Counted from the first letter of the stretch, positions 11,601-22,734 are shown. The stretch: 64,000 bases of DNA from Bettongia penicillata ogilbyi (GCA_023548195.1 JAJHZJ010000399.1:7507100-7571099); one strand, 5' to 3'. Program-made: numbers and translations. Notes: a model not told the origin generated them from the letters alone.

Positions 11601-12210
11601 GAACTGTTTGGCAGTATCCTGTAAGATTTGGTAGGTTGTTTCATTATTCTCATTCTCTTGAATGAAACTGTTGATTGTTTCTATGATTTGTCATTTAACT
11701 CACTGATTCTTTAGGATTATATAGCTTGGATTCCAATTAATTTTCGGTTTATCTTTCCATAGCTTTCGATCAAGTTCAGAGAGGAGGAGGTTGAGGGCCC
11801 TCATTAGTGTAATTTTGCTGTCTATTTCTTCCTGTAACTCCTTTTACTTCTCTTCTAAGAATTTGGATGGTATACCATTTGAAGCATATTTGGTTAGTAA
11901 TGATATTGCTTCACTGTCCATGGAGTCTTTTAGCAGGATACACTTTCCTTCCTTATCTCTTTTTATTGGCTCTATTTCTGTCTTTGGTTTCTCTGAGATT
12001 AGGATTGCTACCCCTGCTTTTTTACCTCAGATAAAGCACAATATATTCTGCTCCAACCTTTTACCTTTACCCTGTGTGTATTCCCCTGTTTTAAGTGTGT
12101 TTCTTGTAAACAATATTTGGTTTTATCATGGTTTTTGATCCAGTCTGCTATCTATCTCTGTTTTATGGGAGAGTTCATCCTATTCACATTCACAGTTATG
12201 ATTACTATCT
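8660..12210 (-). pseudogene. L1 ORF2 pseudogene (endonuclease and reverse transcriptase)
   Basis: ORF2 nicks target DNA with an APE-type endonuclease and copies RNA by target-primed reverse transcription. Readable on the minus strand: the endonuclease start (NVNRMNSPIK near 12190; QETHL at 12092-12105, holding the catalytic Glu); the segment before the palm ([11 protein letters not shown] near 11050); the palm motif [12 protein letters not shown] near 10515; and FADD, the catalytic aspartate pair, at 10388-10399. The cysteine-rich C-terminus (CWRGCGRVETLIH) ends the 67-codon frame at 9077-9280. Stops interrupt every domain. Confidence 0.85.
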
Positions 12211-12829
12211 GTCTCTTTCCCCCCATCCTCTTTCCCCTTGCTTTGTGCTTTTAGTTCTCCCTTCCCCTCCCCAGTAGAGTTTTAATTTTTTACCTGTGCC
12301 TCCCTCAGTTTTCCTTCCCTTCTCTAAGCCCATCTCCCTTTTACTCTGCTTTGCCTTATCTACTTCTTCCTTTCCTTTTAGTCCCTCTCCCTTTTCTTTC
12401 CCCCTTCCCTTGCTACTGCCTATAGAGCTAGTTAAATTAAAATGAGTTTGTTGTTCCCTGCTTGAACCGAATCAGATAAGAGTTAATATCAAGCAGTGGT
12501 CATCTTCCTTCTCTCTTTCCCTCTACTCTAATACATTTTTTCTCCTCTTCCTTTGATGTAATTTACAATTTTGTGCCTCCTCCTTTTCACATCTCCTGTT
12601 GCAATCCCTTCAAACCCTTAAATCATATTTTCTATCATCACATCATTTGCTTTATATCTGCTCCCTGAATGTATGCATATCTCCTTTATATATCATGATA
12701 AATATACAATTTTCAAGATTAGCAAGTATCTTCTACCCTTATAGGGATGTAAATGGTATGCCTATTTTGAATAACAAGTGTTTTTTTTCTCCTGTTTACC
12801 TTTTATGTCTCTCTTGAGACTTGTGTTTG

Positions 12830-13805
12830 AAGATTGAATTTTCTATTGAGTTCTGGCCTTTTCATTAGGAAGGTGTGGAAATCCTTTATTTCATTGAATG
12901 TCCATCTCCTTGCCTGAAATATTATGCTCAGTTTTGCTAGGTAATTGATCCTTGATTGTAGTTTCACTTACTTTTCCTTACAGAACATCATATTCCAATT
13001 CCTTTGATCTTTAATATAGAAGCTACAAGATCCTTTGTGATCCTTAATGTAGCTCCTCGATATTTCCATGGTTTCTTTCTGGCTGCCTGTAGTATTTTCT
13101 CCTTGTCTTGATATTTCTGGAATTTATCAACAATATTCCTTGGTGGTTTCCTTGGGACCCCTTTCAGGAGGTGAATGGTGAAATTTTTTGATGACTATTT
13201 TGCCCTCTGTATCCAGGGCTTCTGGGAAGTTTGTGATGATGATTCCTTGAAAGATATTTCCAGGTTCTATTTGTTCATCATTGTTTTCTGGTAGCCCAAT
13301 AATTCTTAGATTATCCTCTCCTGGATATGGCTTCCAGGTCAGTTATTTATCCAATCAGATATTTTTCATTTTCTTCTATGTATTCATTCTTTTTATTCTA
13401 TTTGACTGATTCTTGATGGGTCATAGAGTCATTAGCTTCTACTTTCCCAATTTCAGCTGTTTTCAAATTATTTTCCTCAGTTAACTTTTGCACCTCCTTT
13501 CCCATCTGTCCAGTTTTTATTTTTTAAGTAATTATTTTTTTCAGTTAATTTTTGTACTTCCTTTTCCATTTGTTCAATTTTCCTTTTTAAGGAGCTGTTC
13601 TATTTGGTGTACTCTTTTTATATTTTTAAAATCAGTGGCCATTTTGTCTTCTATTTCTCTAATTTGGTTTTTAAAATCCTTCTTCAGCTTTTCTAAGAGT
13701 GCTCTTTTTGCTTGTGACCAGTTCAAATTCCCTTCTAAAGTTACAGTTGGGAGTACAGTCTCAATGATGACTTCCTTGGCATTCCTGTTTTGGTCCTTGT
13801 ACTAT
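12830..13805 (-). pseudogene. L1 ORF1 pseudogene, 5'-truncated
   Basis: Minus-strand ORF1 with the coiled coil at about 13400-13720 (repeated 'QMEKEVQKL'-type heptads in broken frames) and the C-terminal RNA-binding part at about 12850-13350. The first 50-60 codons are missing because the element is truncated at 13805. The 167-codon plus-strand ORF at 13488-13991 is an antisense reading of this region. Confidence 0.75.
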
Positions 13806-15860
13806 CAAACTTACAGAGTCTGTCCTGGAAGACCCAGTGAACAATACAGGATAACTAAGCTGACTGGATACTGGGATATTATCTGTAACATTATGTATGG
13901 AGAGCAAGAAAAAATAATTTTATTACACAATGATTTTCAGGTCTTTTTCCATGTATTGGATGTGATTGCAATTTCCTCTTTAGGAGAATAACTGAAATTT
14001 GAAGAATCCAGGGAAGAGAAATGAAAATGATTAAGTATATAGAAACTAATGTACATTAAGATGTAATGTGGACAGTGGACATAGGGAATTGTTGAGTCTG
14101 TAAAAAAATATAGCAAAAGTGTGAAAATAACTGCTCTATTAATGTAGAAACAATTGTTAAAAGATGAGCACAGACTAAGTGTTCATTATCTCCACAGAAA
14201 AATAAACATGATGAAGACAGCTTACAAATGTTGTAACAGACAGTTTAGAGAGACACAAAATATTTTTTATACTACAAGGCAATTAAATTTTAGGACAAGC
14301 CTCTAAAGGAGGCTATGAAATTTCCATCCCTAGGGATAATCTTTTGAAAGCACTGTTGGCCATTTATGTCTGATCTGGAAGCAGGACAGATGAGTACTTA
14401 AGTACCCATTCAACTTCATTTTTATTTGCTTATTAAACCAAAACTGTTATAAGAATCTCAGGTATGGTTCCATCAGTTATTAAGTGATCCTATTAGCTAT
14501 CAATTGCATAATATTGTTATCCTTTATCAAAGTATCTCAGGGGACATAAAGGACTGGGGGAGTGGAAGGATGCAGGGACTTTTTTATCTCAGATCTGATT
14601 CACTGTCTCCTACCCCAAATCTAGGAAACTCTCTCTAGAAGACTATCCACTTTTGTTGTTGTTATTGCAAGTGTTGCTGTTATTAACCCATCCCACCTCC
14701 ACCTTTTCTTGGAAGTACAAAGTTCACAAGACTCAAAGAAAAGTTTTATTTATAGGTTAATGAAAACAAAGATGTCTCGAAATTGTATATGTAAAAAAAG
14801 CCCTAGTATTAAACAACTCTTTTCCCAAAGACAGGGCATCCCCAAAATCTTAGTTCAGTTTTAAACACTAATATCATGCACATATTAGTAACATGTAGCC
14901 TCTGACTTTTACTATCATAGACTCAATAGACTCTCCAGAACAAAAAAAAAATTCTCTTTAGTCATTAAACATGTGCTTCCTTTACCCTCCCTTCAGCCTT
15001 TAATGGATGACATGCAGCTATTTCAACTCTTGAGATTCTTCCACTCACTCATAGTCCTCATTCTGGCACTTGGAAGTTGCTCTGACTCAAAAGGAGATTT
15101 CACATCTATTTCTCTATATTTCGACTACATTAATCGGGAACAAACAAAAGGACTTCCTTTCTGGCATCTTTTTCCCATGTTATAGCTCCCACCACCTCTG
15201 CCCTCATTGAAGTCCAACAAGAAGGAACATGCTCTATCATTCTGGTCTGCAAGCAGGTCTTAGTTACAACATCAGGTTGAAACCAAGTGCCCATATAGCA
15301 TGTTGTTCTTTTTTACCCAAACATCTGGGTGGTTCTTGCCTTGGTGATCATTCATATAGCACAAAAGCTTACCAAAGCACCCTAATTTTTGCTCCAATTT
15401 TCTCTGAGCAAGATTTTCTCCTGTGGGTAAATGGGGGAGACATTCAGATTATGAGGGACTGCTTCCCATCATGTCTGGGATAAAGAAAACTTCACAAAGA
15501 AGTTGCCCACTACCTCACAAAATGAAAAGATGGAGGAGAAAAAATAAACAAAAGAGCAGTCTCCACTGCAAAGAGTTTAACAAGATTAATGTTGGATAGC
15601 ACCTTAGAGAGAGTGTCTCATTTGTGCCTCATGGCAACACTACTAAGTAGATAGAGTAAGCCCTTTACATGTGCAAAATTCCACAATCTCAATGCTTATT
15701 ATAACTAGGAAAATGTCTATATAGTAGTGAGATAAATGAGCAATCATATGACAAGATGAAATTTTGTAATGACAAGCAGTGCTTCAAACTTCAAATTAAA
15801 GGACCTCAAATATTTATTGTAATAGTAGAGAGTTTGCTAACTTGTTTTGTCTTAAAATAT
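13806..15860. other. Low-copy intergenic DNA, nothing identified
   Basis: No coding pattern, RNA gene or known repeat could be supported. The ORFs at 14973-15185 and 15229-15483 are short, have no recognised motif and lie in ordinary composition, so they are treated as chance. Confidence 0.5.
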
Positions 15861-15861
15861 T

Positions 15862-15930
15862 CCATTTTATGCAGTGTCTGGAACCTGCTAGGTGCTTAAT
15901 AAATGTGCATCAGTTGATTATTGGTTGATT
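15862..15930 (+). repeat. L2/MIR-type 3' end fragment
   Basis: GCAGTGTCTGGAACCTGC then TAGGTGCTTAATAAATG is the characteristic 3' end shared by mammalian L2 LINEs and MIR SINEs. The rest of the element is not recognisable. The stretch 15931-16600 around it is otherwise unassigned. Confidence 0.6.
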
Positions 15931-16261
15931 AGTATGTTAATCCTTAGCAATTAAGTGGGAGGGGTGGGACAAAATATTATAATGGGAGAAATGACTGTGG
16001 GGAAGGCAGAATTGATTAAAGTAAGAACTCATATTTTAATCCTGCTTTTGATATTTTTAAATATTACTTGAAACAATAAATGGCCATCTTTTTAATTCTA
16101 GGAAATCACACTCTTTATGGCACATAATCTGCAAGTGTACTAGTACATCATATGTATTATAATCAATTCTCATAACCTTCCATGACCATAGAAGGGGCCA
16201 TTTCAAATCACTATGAAAGGGGAAAATGTGCCTCAAGTAAGCTCTGTGTCACACTAGTGGG

Positions 16262-16400
16262 GGAAATACATACATATACACATATTTGTATGTGCACTTC
16301 TATGGACATACATATACAGTACATTTAGAAAGGTATGTATACACATATGTGTATTATAGAATACACAGTTTCTACATATGTACACATATATACATATTTG
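16262..16400. repeat. CATA/TG-type low-complexity tract
   Basis: Imperfect alternation of ACATACATATAC and TGTATGTGCA motifs; a degenerate microsatellite. Confidence 0.6.
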
Positions 16401-16623
16401 GAGTGTACAAATGAAACTGAGCTACAAGGAATATTGGAGACTATTTTACCTAATCTCCTTATGTTACAATCAGGAAACTAATGGAAAAATTGGCAGTTAA
16501 GACAAAGTAAAATTGGTATTTGAACCCCAAATCTCTGAATCCAAATCCAACATAATTCCTGTTCTTGGGAATAAGGATAAAAAGAATTTTGTTTCTGAAA
16601 AAAAAAATATTCAACTAAGTTAA

Positions 16624-16638
16624 AAAAAAAATATTCAG
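16624..16638. repeat. Target-site duplication, left copy (element B)
   Basis: AAAAAAAATATTCAG, identical to 19611-19625. A 15-bp A-rich duplication is typical of L1 target-primed insertion. Confidence 0.9.
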
Positions 16639-17495
16639 GCGGAGCCAAGATGGCGGAGTAGAAGGACGCACGTTTACAAGCTCCGAAACCAAAGCCCATA
16701 GAATTAATGTAAAAAGAGTCCCCCATAACTTCTGGGTGAATACAAGGTGTGCAGAAGCACAGTGGAAGAGATTTCTGTTCCAGGGAGCCCTGAAGACCCG
16801 TCCCCAGGGTCCGGTGCGCCCCGGAAAGTAAACCCGACCCCCAGCGCTGCCCTGGCCAGGGCCGCAGAGAAGCTGATCCGAGCAGTCTTCAGAGACGGAA
16901 GCTCCAGCAGCCGGGAAAGCCGCTTCGCCCACAGAAGCGACAGGTCAGTGAGAGAGGCCGGGCTGAAGGAGAGGGGAAGAGGGGCGTCTCCGTGACTCGG
17001 GCCCCCTCGGGAGGAAGCGGTGGCGGCGGGGACGGGGGCAGGAAGCGGCGGCGGCAGAGGCGTGGGCGGTGGCTGGGGCTGAGGCGGCAGCGGCCCAGGA
17101 CTCAGGAATCCCCCAGCAGCAGGCAGGATCTTCATTACGAAAGATTCCCGCATAAAACCTGGTGGAGCTGAGCCTGGGAGACGGCCCTGCTCCCACCCCG
17201 CTCTGTTGCTGAAGGCTTCTGCTCGGGACCCCCAGGGGAGCTGAGATTGGGAGGCGGGCCCCCCACCCTGCCTCCACCCGCTCCATTCCTGAGAGTCTCT
17301 GCATAAAGCCCCCCCCCCCCCAGGGATCAGAGTCTAGGAGGCAGCCCTGGCCCCACCCCAGCACCTGAACTAAAGCTCACTGATTGACAGCCAGCAGGAG
17401 GAAAGCCCATTTAAATCTCAGAGGCCAAGCACTAGCTGGGCGGATCCAGGCGGGGGTGGAAAGGAATCTCCGAAGTCAAGTAACTGGCTGGGAAA
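16639..17495 (+). promoter_or_regulatory. L1 5' UTR / internal promoter (copy B)
   Basis: Starts GCGGAGCCAAGATGGCGG. The CAAGATGG core close to the first base matches the YY1-binding site that positions transcription start in human L1. 16980-17310 is very GC-rich with many CpG dinucleotides in an otherwise CpG-poor window. An internal RNA polymerase II promoter is expected here from L1 biology; activity cannot be judged from sequence. A C-run lies near 17310-17320. Antisense ORFs at 16704-17153 and 16945-17364 are products of the GC-rich composition. Confidence 0.75.
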
Positions 17496-18600
17496 ATGCC
17501 TAGAAAAGGGAAGAAAAATAAGACTTTAGAGAGTTTTTTCCAACAAATGCAAATGATCCCGACCTTCGGATCTGACGAAGATGAGGACGTATCCTTGCCA
17601 TCAGGGAAAGACGTGGAGGGCGGGGCCTCAGTACCCCAGACACCCCAGGGGGGTGGTGGGTGGGCTCAGGCCCTGGAAGAGCTCAAAAAGGATTTTGAAA
17701 AGCAAGTTAGACAGGTGGAGGAAAAACTGGGAAGAGAAATGTCAGAGATGCAACAAAAGTATGAAAAACAGGTCAATACCTTGGTAAAGGAGACCCAAAA
17801 AAATGCTGAGGAAATTAACACCTTGAAAAATAGGCTCACCCAATCAGCAAAGGAGGTTCAAAAAGCCAATGAGGAGAAGAATGCTTTCAAAAGCAGAATG
17901 AGCCAAATGGAAAAAAGAGGCTCAAAAGCTCACTGAATTTAATAGTTCTCTCAAAATTAGATTGGAACAGATGGAGTCTAATGACTTTATGAGAAACCAA
18001 GAAATCACCAAACAAAACCAAAAGAACGAAAAAATGGAAGAGAATGTGAAATATCTCATGGGAAAAACAACTGACCTGGAAAATAGATCCAGGAGAGACA
18101 ATTTAAAAATTATGGGACTACCTGAAACTCATGATCAAAAAAAGAGCCTAGACATCATCTTCCATGAAATTATCAAGGAAAACTGTCCTGACATTCTACA
18201 ACCAGAGGGCAAAATAAGTATTGAAAGAATCCATCGATCACCACCTGAAAGAGATCCAAAAAGAGAAACTCCTAGGAACATTGTGGCCAAATTCCAGAAC
18301 TCCCAGCTCAAGGAAAAAATCTTACAAGCAGCTAGAAAGAAACAATTCCACTACTGTGGAAAGACAATCAGGATAACCCAAGATCTAGCAGCTTCTACAT
18401 GAAGGGATCGAAGGGCGTGGAATAGGATATTCCAGAAGGCAAAGGAACTAGGACTCAAACCAAGAATCACCTACCCAGCTAAACTGAGTATAATACTTCA
18501 AGGGAAAATATGGTCTTTCAATGAAACAGACGACTTTCAATCATTCTTGATGAAAAAACCAGAGCTGAAAAGAAAATTTGACTTTCAAACACAAGAATGA
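17496..18600 (+). pseudogene. L1 ORF1 (copy B), one frameshift and one stop
   Basis: About 368 codons from ATG 17496 to TGA 18598-18600, encoding the L1 RNA-binding ORF1 protein. The N-terminus is MPRKGKKNKTLESFF, followed by an acidic linker. The coiled coil is near residues 60-165 (KQVRQVEEKLGREMSEMQ). The RNA-binding half begins near RRDNLKIMGLPETH and runs through ISIERIHRSPPE and PRNIVAKF. An extra A in an A-run near 17910 shifts the frame, and a TGA at 18400-18402 interrupts the C-terminal part. Both are single-base lesions, so the copy decayed only slightly after insertion. The 17581-17787 ORF is a shadow. Confidence 0.88.
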
Positions 18601-19610
18601 GAAGAAGCATGAAAAAGTAAACAGCAAAGAGAAGTCTTAAGGGACTTACCATGAATGAACTGTTTACATTCCTACATGGAAAGACAATATTTGTAACTCT
18701 TAAAACTTTTCAGTATCTGGGTAGTTGGTGGGACCACACATACACATGTACACGCATGCACACACATACACACATGCACACACATACAGAGATAGAGAGC
18801 ACAGATTGAACTGAATAGGAGGGGACCATACCTTAAAGAAACTAGGGTAAATGGTGAGAGAGAAATGTAGGGGGAGGGAAAGGGAAGGGGGTAACTATAT
18901 GTCATTTAAGAGGCAGGTAGGAGTTTTTCTTAGTGGAGGGAAAAAGAGGAGAGCTGAGAAAAAAAAAAAGCAAGAAGTTTACCCTCATCACATTTGACTA
19001 AACGAAGGAGTGAAATTCACACTCATTTTGGTATGAAAACCTATCTTACAGTATAAGAAAGTGGGGGAGAAAGAGATATTGCAAGGCGGGGGATGATGGA
19101 AGGGAGGGCAAAGGGAGGAGGGAGCAATTTGAAGTCAACACTTGGGGAGGGACAGGATCAAAAGACAGAAGAGAAACAAGGAGGGGCAGGTCAGGGGGAT
19201 GGTAATCCAGTTAGTCTTACACAACACGACTATCAGGGAGGTCATTGGCAAAACTACACAGATATGGCCTATATTGAATTGCCTGCTGTCCCAAAGGGAA
19301 TGGGTGAGGAGGGAGGGATGAGGAGAATTTGGAACTCAAAGTTTTAGGAACAACTGTTTAGTATTGTTGTTGCAACTAGGAAAGAAGACATACAGTTAAG
19401 GAGGAATAGAAAGTCATCTGGCCCTACAGGAGAAAAGAGAAGATGGAGACAAGAGAAGGGAGAGATGACAGAAGAGAGGGCAGATTGGAGATAGGGAAAA
19501 TTAGATTGCTTGGGGTATTGGGGTGGGGGGAGGGGAGAAAAGGGGAGAAAATTTGGAACCCAAAAATTTGTGAAAACGAATGTAAAAAAATTAAATAAAT
19601 AAATTAATTT
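18601..19610 (+). other. 3' tail of ORF2-less L1, copy B
   Basis: About 1 kb of purine-rich non-coding sequence that follows ORF1 directly and is matched by 2253-3281 in copy A. It contains a CA-rich block (18734-18788), several GGGAGG-type stretches, a G-run cluster at 19512-19545 and a terminal AAATAAATAAATTAATTT-type A-rich end. This tail, not ORF2, is what would be recognised for reverse transcription. Confidence 0.8.
19512..19545 (+). other. G-rich tract at the L1 3' end (copy B)
   Basis: Four or more runs of four or more G separated by one to five bases, for example TGGGGTATTGGGGTGGGGGG. It fits a G-quadruplex pattern and is conserved in copy A at 2316-2350. Confidence 0.65.
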
Positions 19611-19625
19611 AAAAAAAATATTCAG
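19611..19625. repeat. Target-site duplication, right copy (element B)
   Basis: AAAAAAAATATTCAG, identical to 16624-16638; marks the end of the element's poly-A tail. Confidence 0.9.
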
Positions 19626-20890
19626 CTAAGAATAATGTAATAGAAGTGAAATTACCCCATCCATTAATCCTAAAGCAAACAAGGGTGAAACAGGTAACAA
19701 ACAAATTACCAAGCATTGCAGTAAGGAAAAAAATAGAGTTTTCAAGTTAGGTGCAGCATGTGTTGGGCTAAATATGAATGGAGGAGAATTTGTTGGTATT
19801 TTGAGTTATACATATAGTCTTGCATAAAGTACACCATCAAGCAAACTTGCAATGACATATTGTTAAAAAAAAGTTATGATGAACTTTGAGAGCATCCTCA
19901 CTATTCTATGAACAAAAAGAATTAAACCACTGAAATACTCTGTTGTTGTTGGTGATGTTGACACAAAGTAGCCTTTAGAATGTCTGATTTTATACAGATA
20001 AATTAGGTAGAATCAAGACGAACTTCAGAGTCTGCTATGCCTACTGGGAACAGAAAACATTTAAAGAAGGACAGCTAGTTGGGGCTGTTTATCTTCAGTA
20101 TATAAAAATTCATCAGAACAAGGCAAGTACTAGTAGTATAACAAAATAGAATTCTCAATTTCAGCTACTTCTGACACAGGGTGGAAAGCTTAGTGCATGT
20201 CACTTTGCCCAAGTCATTTGAAGAATGAGTGTGGTGCCTATGTTTGTCACATTTAGAATGCCAGATTGGAATTATCAAATGTGACTGAACTTTCCAATGA
20301 GGCAGGAAGCCAGGGGAATTAAAAGTCTGCTGGAGTATATGACTTGGGAAGTTAATTATCAATAATGCAATCTGTATATGCAAATACCAAAAATTCTTTT
20401 GTTAAATCATTGGTGACTTGAAAAGTTTATTTGGCTTTTTTATACATACTGACCCAATGGTTCATTTCTAAGGAATAAACTTATTAAAGTAAATGAGAAA
20501 ATGAATGTTGTGATTCATATCATCTATTCTGAGGATTTAAAATATGTAACTTGATTATGCTCTAAATTTTATTGGAAAGCAAGGTCAAATTCACCAACAA
20601 AGTACACTGCAAAAAGGTTATCAAACTGTGACAGCAAGAATTACAGTAAGAGGCCATTTTTAAAGTTCGAGACAAAAAAATTTTTTGATCAACAAATAAT
20701 TCAAAAACGATTGAGTAATTCGTAGCTATACTATGGAAGCCTAAAATGAGCATGATAAGCAAAATCATAGCCAATTTTCAATTGCCAGTGATGGTGAATC
20801 AAAACTAATAGTTACTTTAAAATTAAATGACAGAGGTTATATAATTGGAGTTAGACAGTGAAACTATTGTCCCTAGAAATACAAAATTTA
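19626..20890. other. Intergenic DNA, nothing identified
   Basis: AT-rich sequence with no supported gene or known repeat. Minus-strand ORFs at 20165-20383 and 20562-20774 have no recognised motif and are most likely chance. Confidence 0.45.
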
Positions 20891-20899
20891 AAAAAGCAA

Positions 20900-21995
20900 T
20901 TAAAATGCAAAAAATTTAAAATTCAAGAGGAGTATACCATGTTGATCATACCATGTTGGAAGAACCAAAAATTTACAGGTCACTAGAAAGTCACCTAAAA
21001 ACAGAGGCACAAAATCCCTGAAACTTGAGACATTACACCCTCCATACTGAAAATGGAGCTCTACTTTACCAAAGAGGTAAAAAATCACATAATTGGCTAG
21101 GGAAATGAGCAAACAATGGAAAGCCTCAGACTGTAGAATCTTGCGTTGGGGACAAAGATCAAAATATATAACCAGAAGAAAACAACAAAGGCAAAACTCC
21201 TATATCCAAAGCCTCCAAGAAAAATATGAATTGGTTTCAGGCCATGAAAGAGCTCAAAAAATGATTTTGAAAATCAAGTAAGAGAAATAGAGCAAAAATT
21301 GGGAAGAGAAATGAGAATGATGCAAGAAAATCATGAAAAAATGAGTCAATAGTTTGCTAAAGGAAAACCAAAAAAAAAAAAGACTGAAGAAAAATAACAC
21401 CTTAAAAATTAGACTAACCCAAATGGCAAAAGAAGTCCAAAAAGTCAGTGAGGGGAAGAATGTCTGAAAAAGCAGAATGGGTCAAATAAAAAAGGAGGTC
21501 CAAATGAAGAAAATTATTCCCTCAAAATGAGAATGGAGTAAAAGAAAGCTAATGAAGGAAGGGAAGAGAGAGGAGGTGAAGGGGAATGAATGAATCTTGT
21601 TCTCATTGTATTTGGCTTAAGGAAACAATAACATACATATTCAAATGGATCTGGAAATCTACCTTACCTTACAGAAATGTAGGATAGGAGAAGATAAAAG
21701 AGGGTGAGATAATAAAAGGGAGGGCAGATTGGGGGAGTGGGTGATCAGAGGCAAACACTTTTGAGAAGGGAAAGGGTGAAAGGAGAGACTGGAATAAATG
21801 TGGGGCAGTATAAATGGAGGGAAATATGGTTAGTCTATCATATCATAACTCTTATGAAAATGTTTTAAATGACTACACATGTGTAACCTATATCAAATTG
21901 TTTGTATTCTCAATGAGGGTGGGTAGGGCAAGAAGAAAGGAGAGAATTTAGAAAATGTTAAAAATTGTTTTTACATGCAAATGATAAATAAGATA
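20900..21995 (+). mobile_element. Old ORF2-less L1: 5' UTR end, ORF1, 3' tail
   Basis: 20930-21090 reads as the end of an L1 5' UTR (CTCCATACTGAAAATGGAGC, AATTGGCTAGGGAAATGAGC). 21103-21540 is a frame-broken ORF1 (AATTGGGAAGAGAAATGAGA, coiled-coil region). From about 21540 it passes to a tail like that at 6380-6930 and ends in an A-rich stretch near 21990. The ORF1 C-terminus and ORF2 are absent. The 62-codon ORF at 21093-21281 is an ORF1 remnant in a shifted frame. Confidence 0.65.
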
Positions 21996-22225
21996 TTCAG
22001 GCAATGGGGTATAGAAATCTATCTTGCCCTACAGGAAAATAGAAGGGGTAAGGATAAAAGAAGTTGGAAGGGTGATAGAAGGAAGGGCAGATTGGGAGAA
22101 GGAGTAGTCAGAATGCAGATCTCTGAAGTGCAGGAGGGGGGAGATGGGAATTAAATGTAGAACTCAAAATCATGTTGAAGTGAATGTTGAAAACTAAAAA
22201 TAATTAATAAAAATATGTAAAACTT
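21996..22225 (+). mobile_element. L1 3' tail fragment
   Basis: A second tail copy (GTATAGAAATCTATCTTGCC, as at 6740-6770 and 21650) ending GTTGAAAACTAAAAATAATT and an A-rich end. It is a severely 5'-truncated insertion next to the previous element. Confidence 0.65.
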
Positions 22226-22309
22226 AAGTTTTCATCAGGAATGCCATAAAAAGGACACATTTCACTTGTTACTGTAGATTTTTCTTTTGGTCCAGGGTCA
22301 AGTTTACAG

Positions 22310-22315
22310 CAGTAC
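22310..22315. repeat. 6-bp target duplication, left (solo LTR)
   Basis: CAGTAC, identical to 22895-22900. Six bases is typical of class II (beta-type) retroviral integration. Confidence 0.9.
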
Positions 22316-22678
22316 TGTCAGGGGCCGTCCCTGAACCTCCTGGGCAGAGAGGTAACAGCAGGAGTCTATACCCATTCCCCCCCCCCCCGGCAATCACGCG
22401 CCTCACCCGTGACTTCCGGGCTAAGGGTGCAGGGAAGGCTCGTGTACAAGGCACGATACCGCCCTCGAGGAGGTGCTAAGGGAGCCCAAGTAAGAGTAAA
22501 ACACACCTGGCCACCTGTGATAGGACCAAGCAGGTGGTCTGAGTGGGGAAGGAAGGTCCAGAGAGACCCCTGCCCTATCACCGCAGGGCACGGCTAGCAA
22601 AGAGGAGGGGGCTGGGGCGATAGCAAGCTGAACTCCCCAATCAGGAGTCGGACAGCAAAACCCGGAAAGAATAAGGAA

Positions 22679-22685
22679 TATAAGG
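22679..22685 (+). promoter_or_regulatory. TATA-like box in solo LTR
   Basis: TATAAGG, 50-56 bases before the LTR polyadenylation signal, as expected for a U3/R boundary with a short R region. Confidence 0.55.
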
Positions 22686-22734
22686 CTATGCTCTGAGGGG
22701 GGGTTCGGTGGGACTGGGCTGATGTAAACTGCTG

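Larger units (their letters stand above)
8310..13805 (-). mobile_element. L1 LINE, 5.5 kb, 5'-truncated in ORF1
   Basis: The most complete autonomous-type L1 here. On the minus strand the order is ORF1 (13805 to about 12830), a long pyrimidine-rich (plus-strand view) intergenic segment to about 12210, ORF2 (about 12210 to 8660), 3' UTR and an A-rich end at 8310. It lacks the 5' UTR and the ORF1 N-terminus. Its ORFs contain many stops and frameshifts, so it is a dead copy. It gives an internal reference for what is missing from the ORF2-less elements. No clear target duplication was found at its ends. Confidence 0.85.
16639..19610 (+). mobile_element. ORF2-less L1 (HAL1-like), copy B, full length
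   Basis: A complete plus-strand element: 5' UTR 16639-17495, ORF1 17496-18600, 3' tail 18601-19610 ending in an A-rich stretch. It is flanked by perfect 15-bp duplications, which fixes both ends and shows it inserted as one unit of about 2.97 kb. No ORF2 sequence lies between ORF1 and the tail. It must have been mobilised by ORF2 protein supplied by another L1, since it has none. Retained CpGs in the 5' UTR and few lesions in ORF1 make it the youngest L1 copy in the window. Copy A (2253-4962) has the same structure on the opposite strand. Confidence 0.92.

Noticed and set aside
13488..13991. 167-codon plus-strand ORF
   Set aside because: Antisense to the L1 ORF1 coiled coil; its phenylalanine/serine-rich text is the mirror of glutamate/lysine heptads.
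16704..17364. Two minus-strand ORFs of 149 and 139 codons, proline/alanine-rich
   Set aside because: They lie antisense in the GC-rich L1 5' UTR. Primate L1 has an antisense ORF0, but nothing here shows homology, and GC-rich DNA favours chance ORFs.
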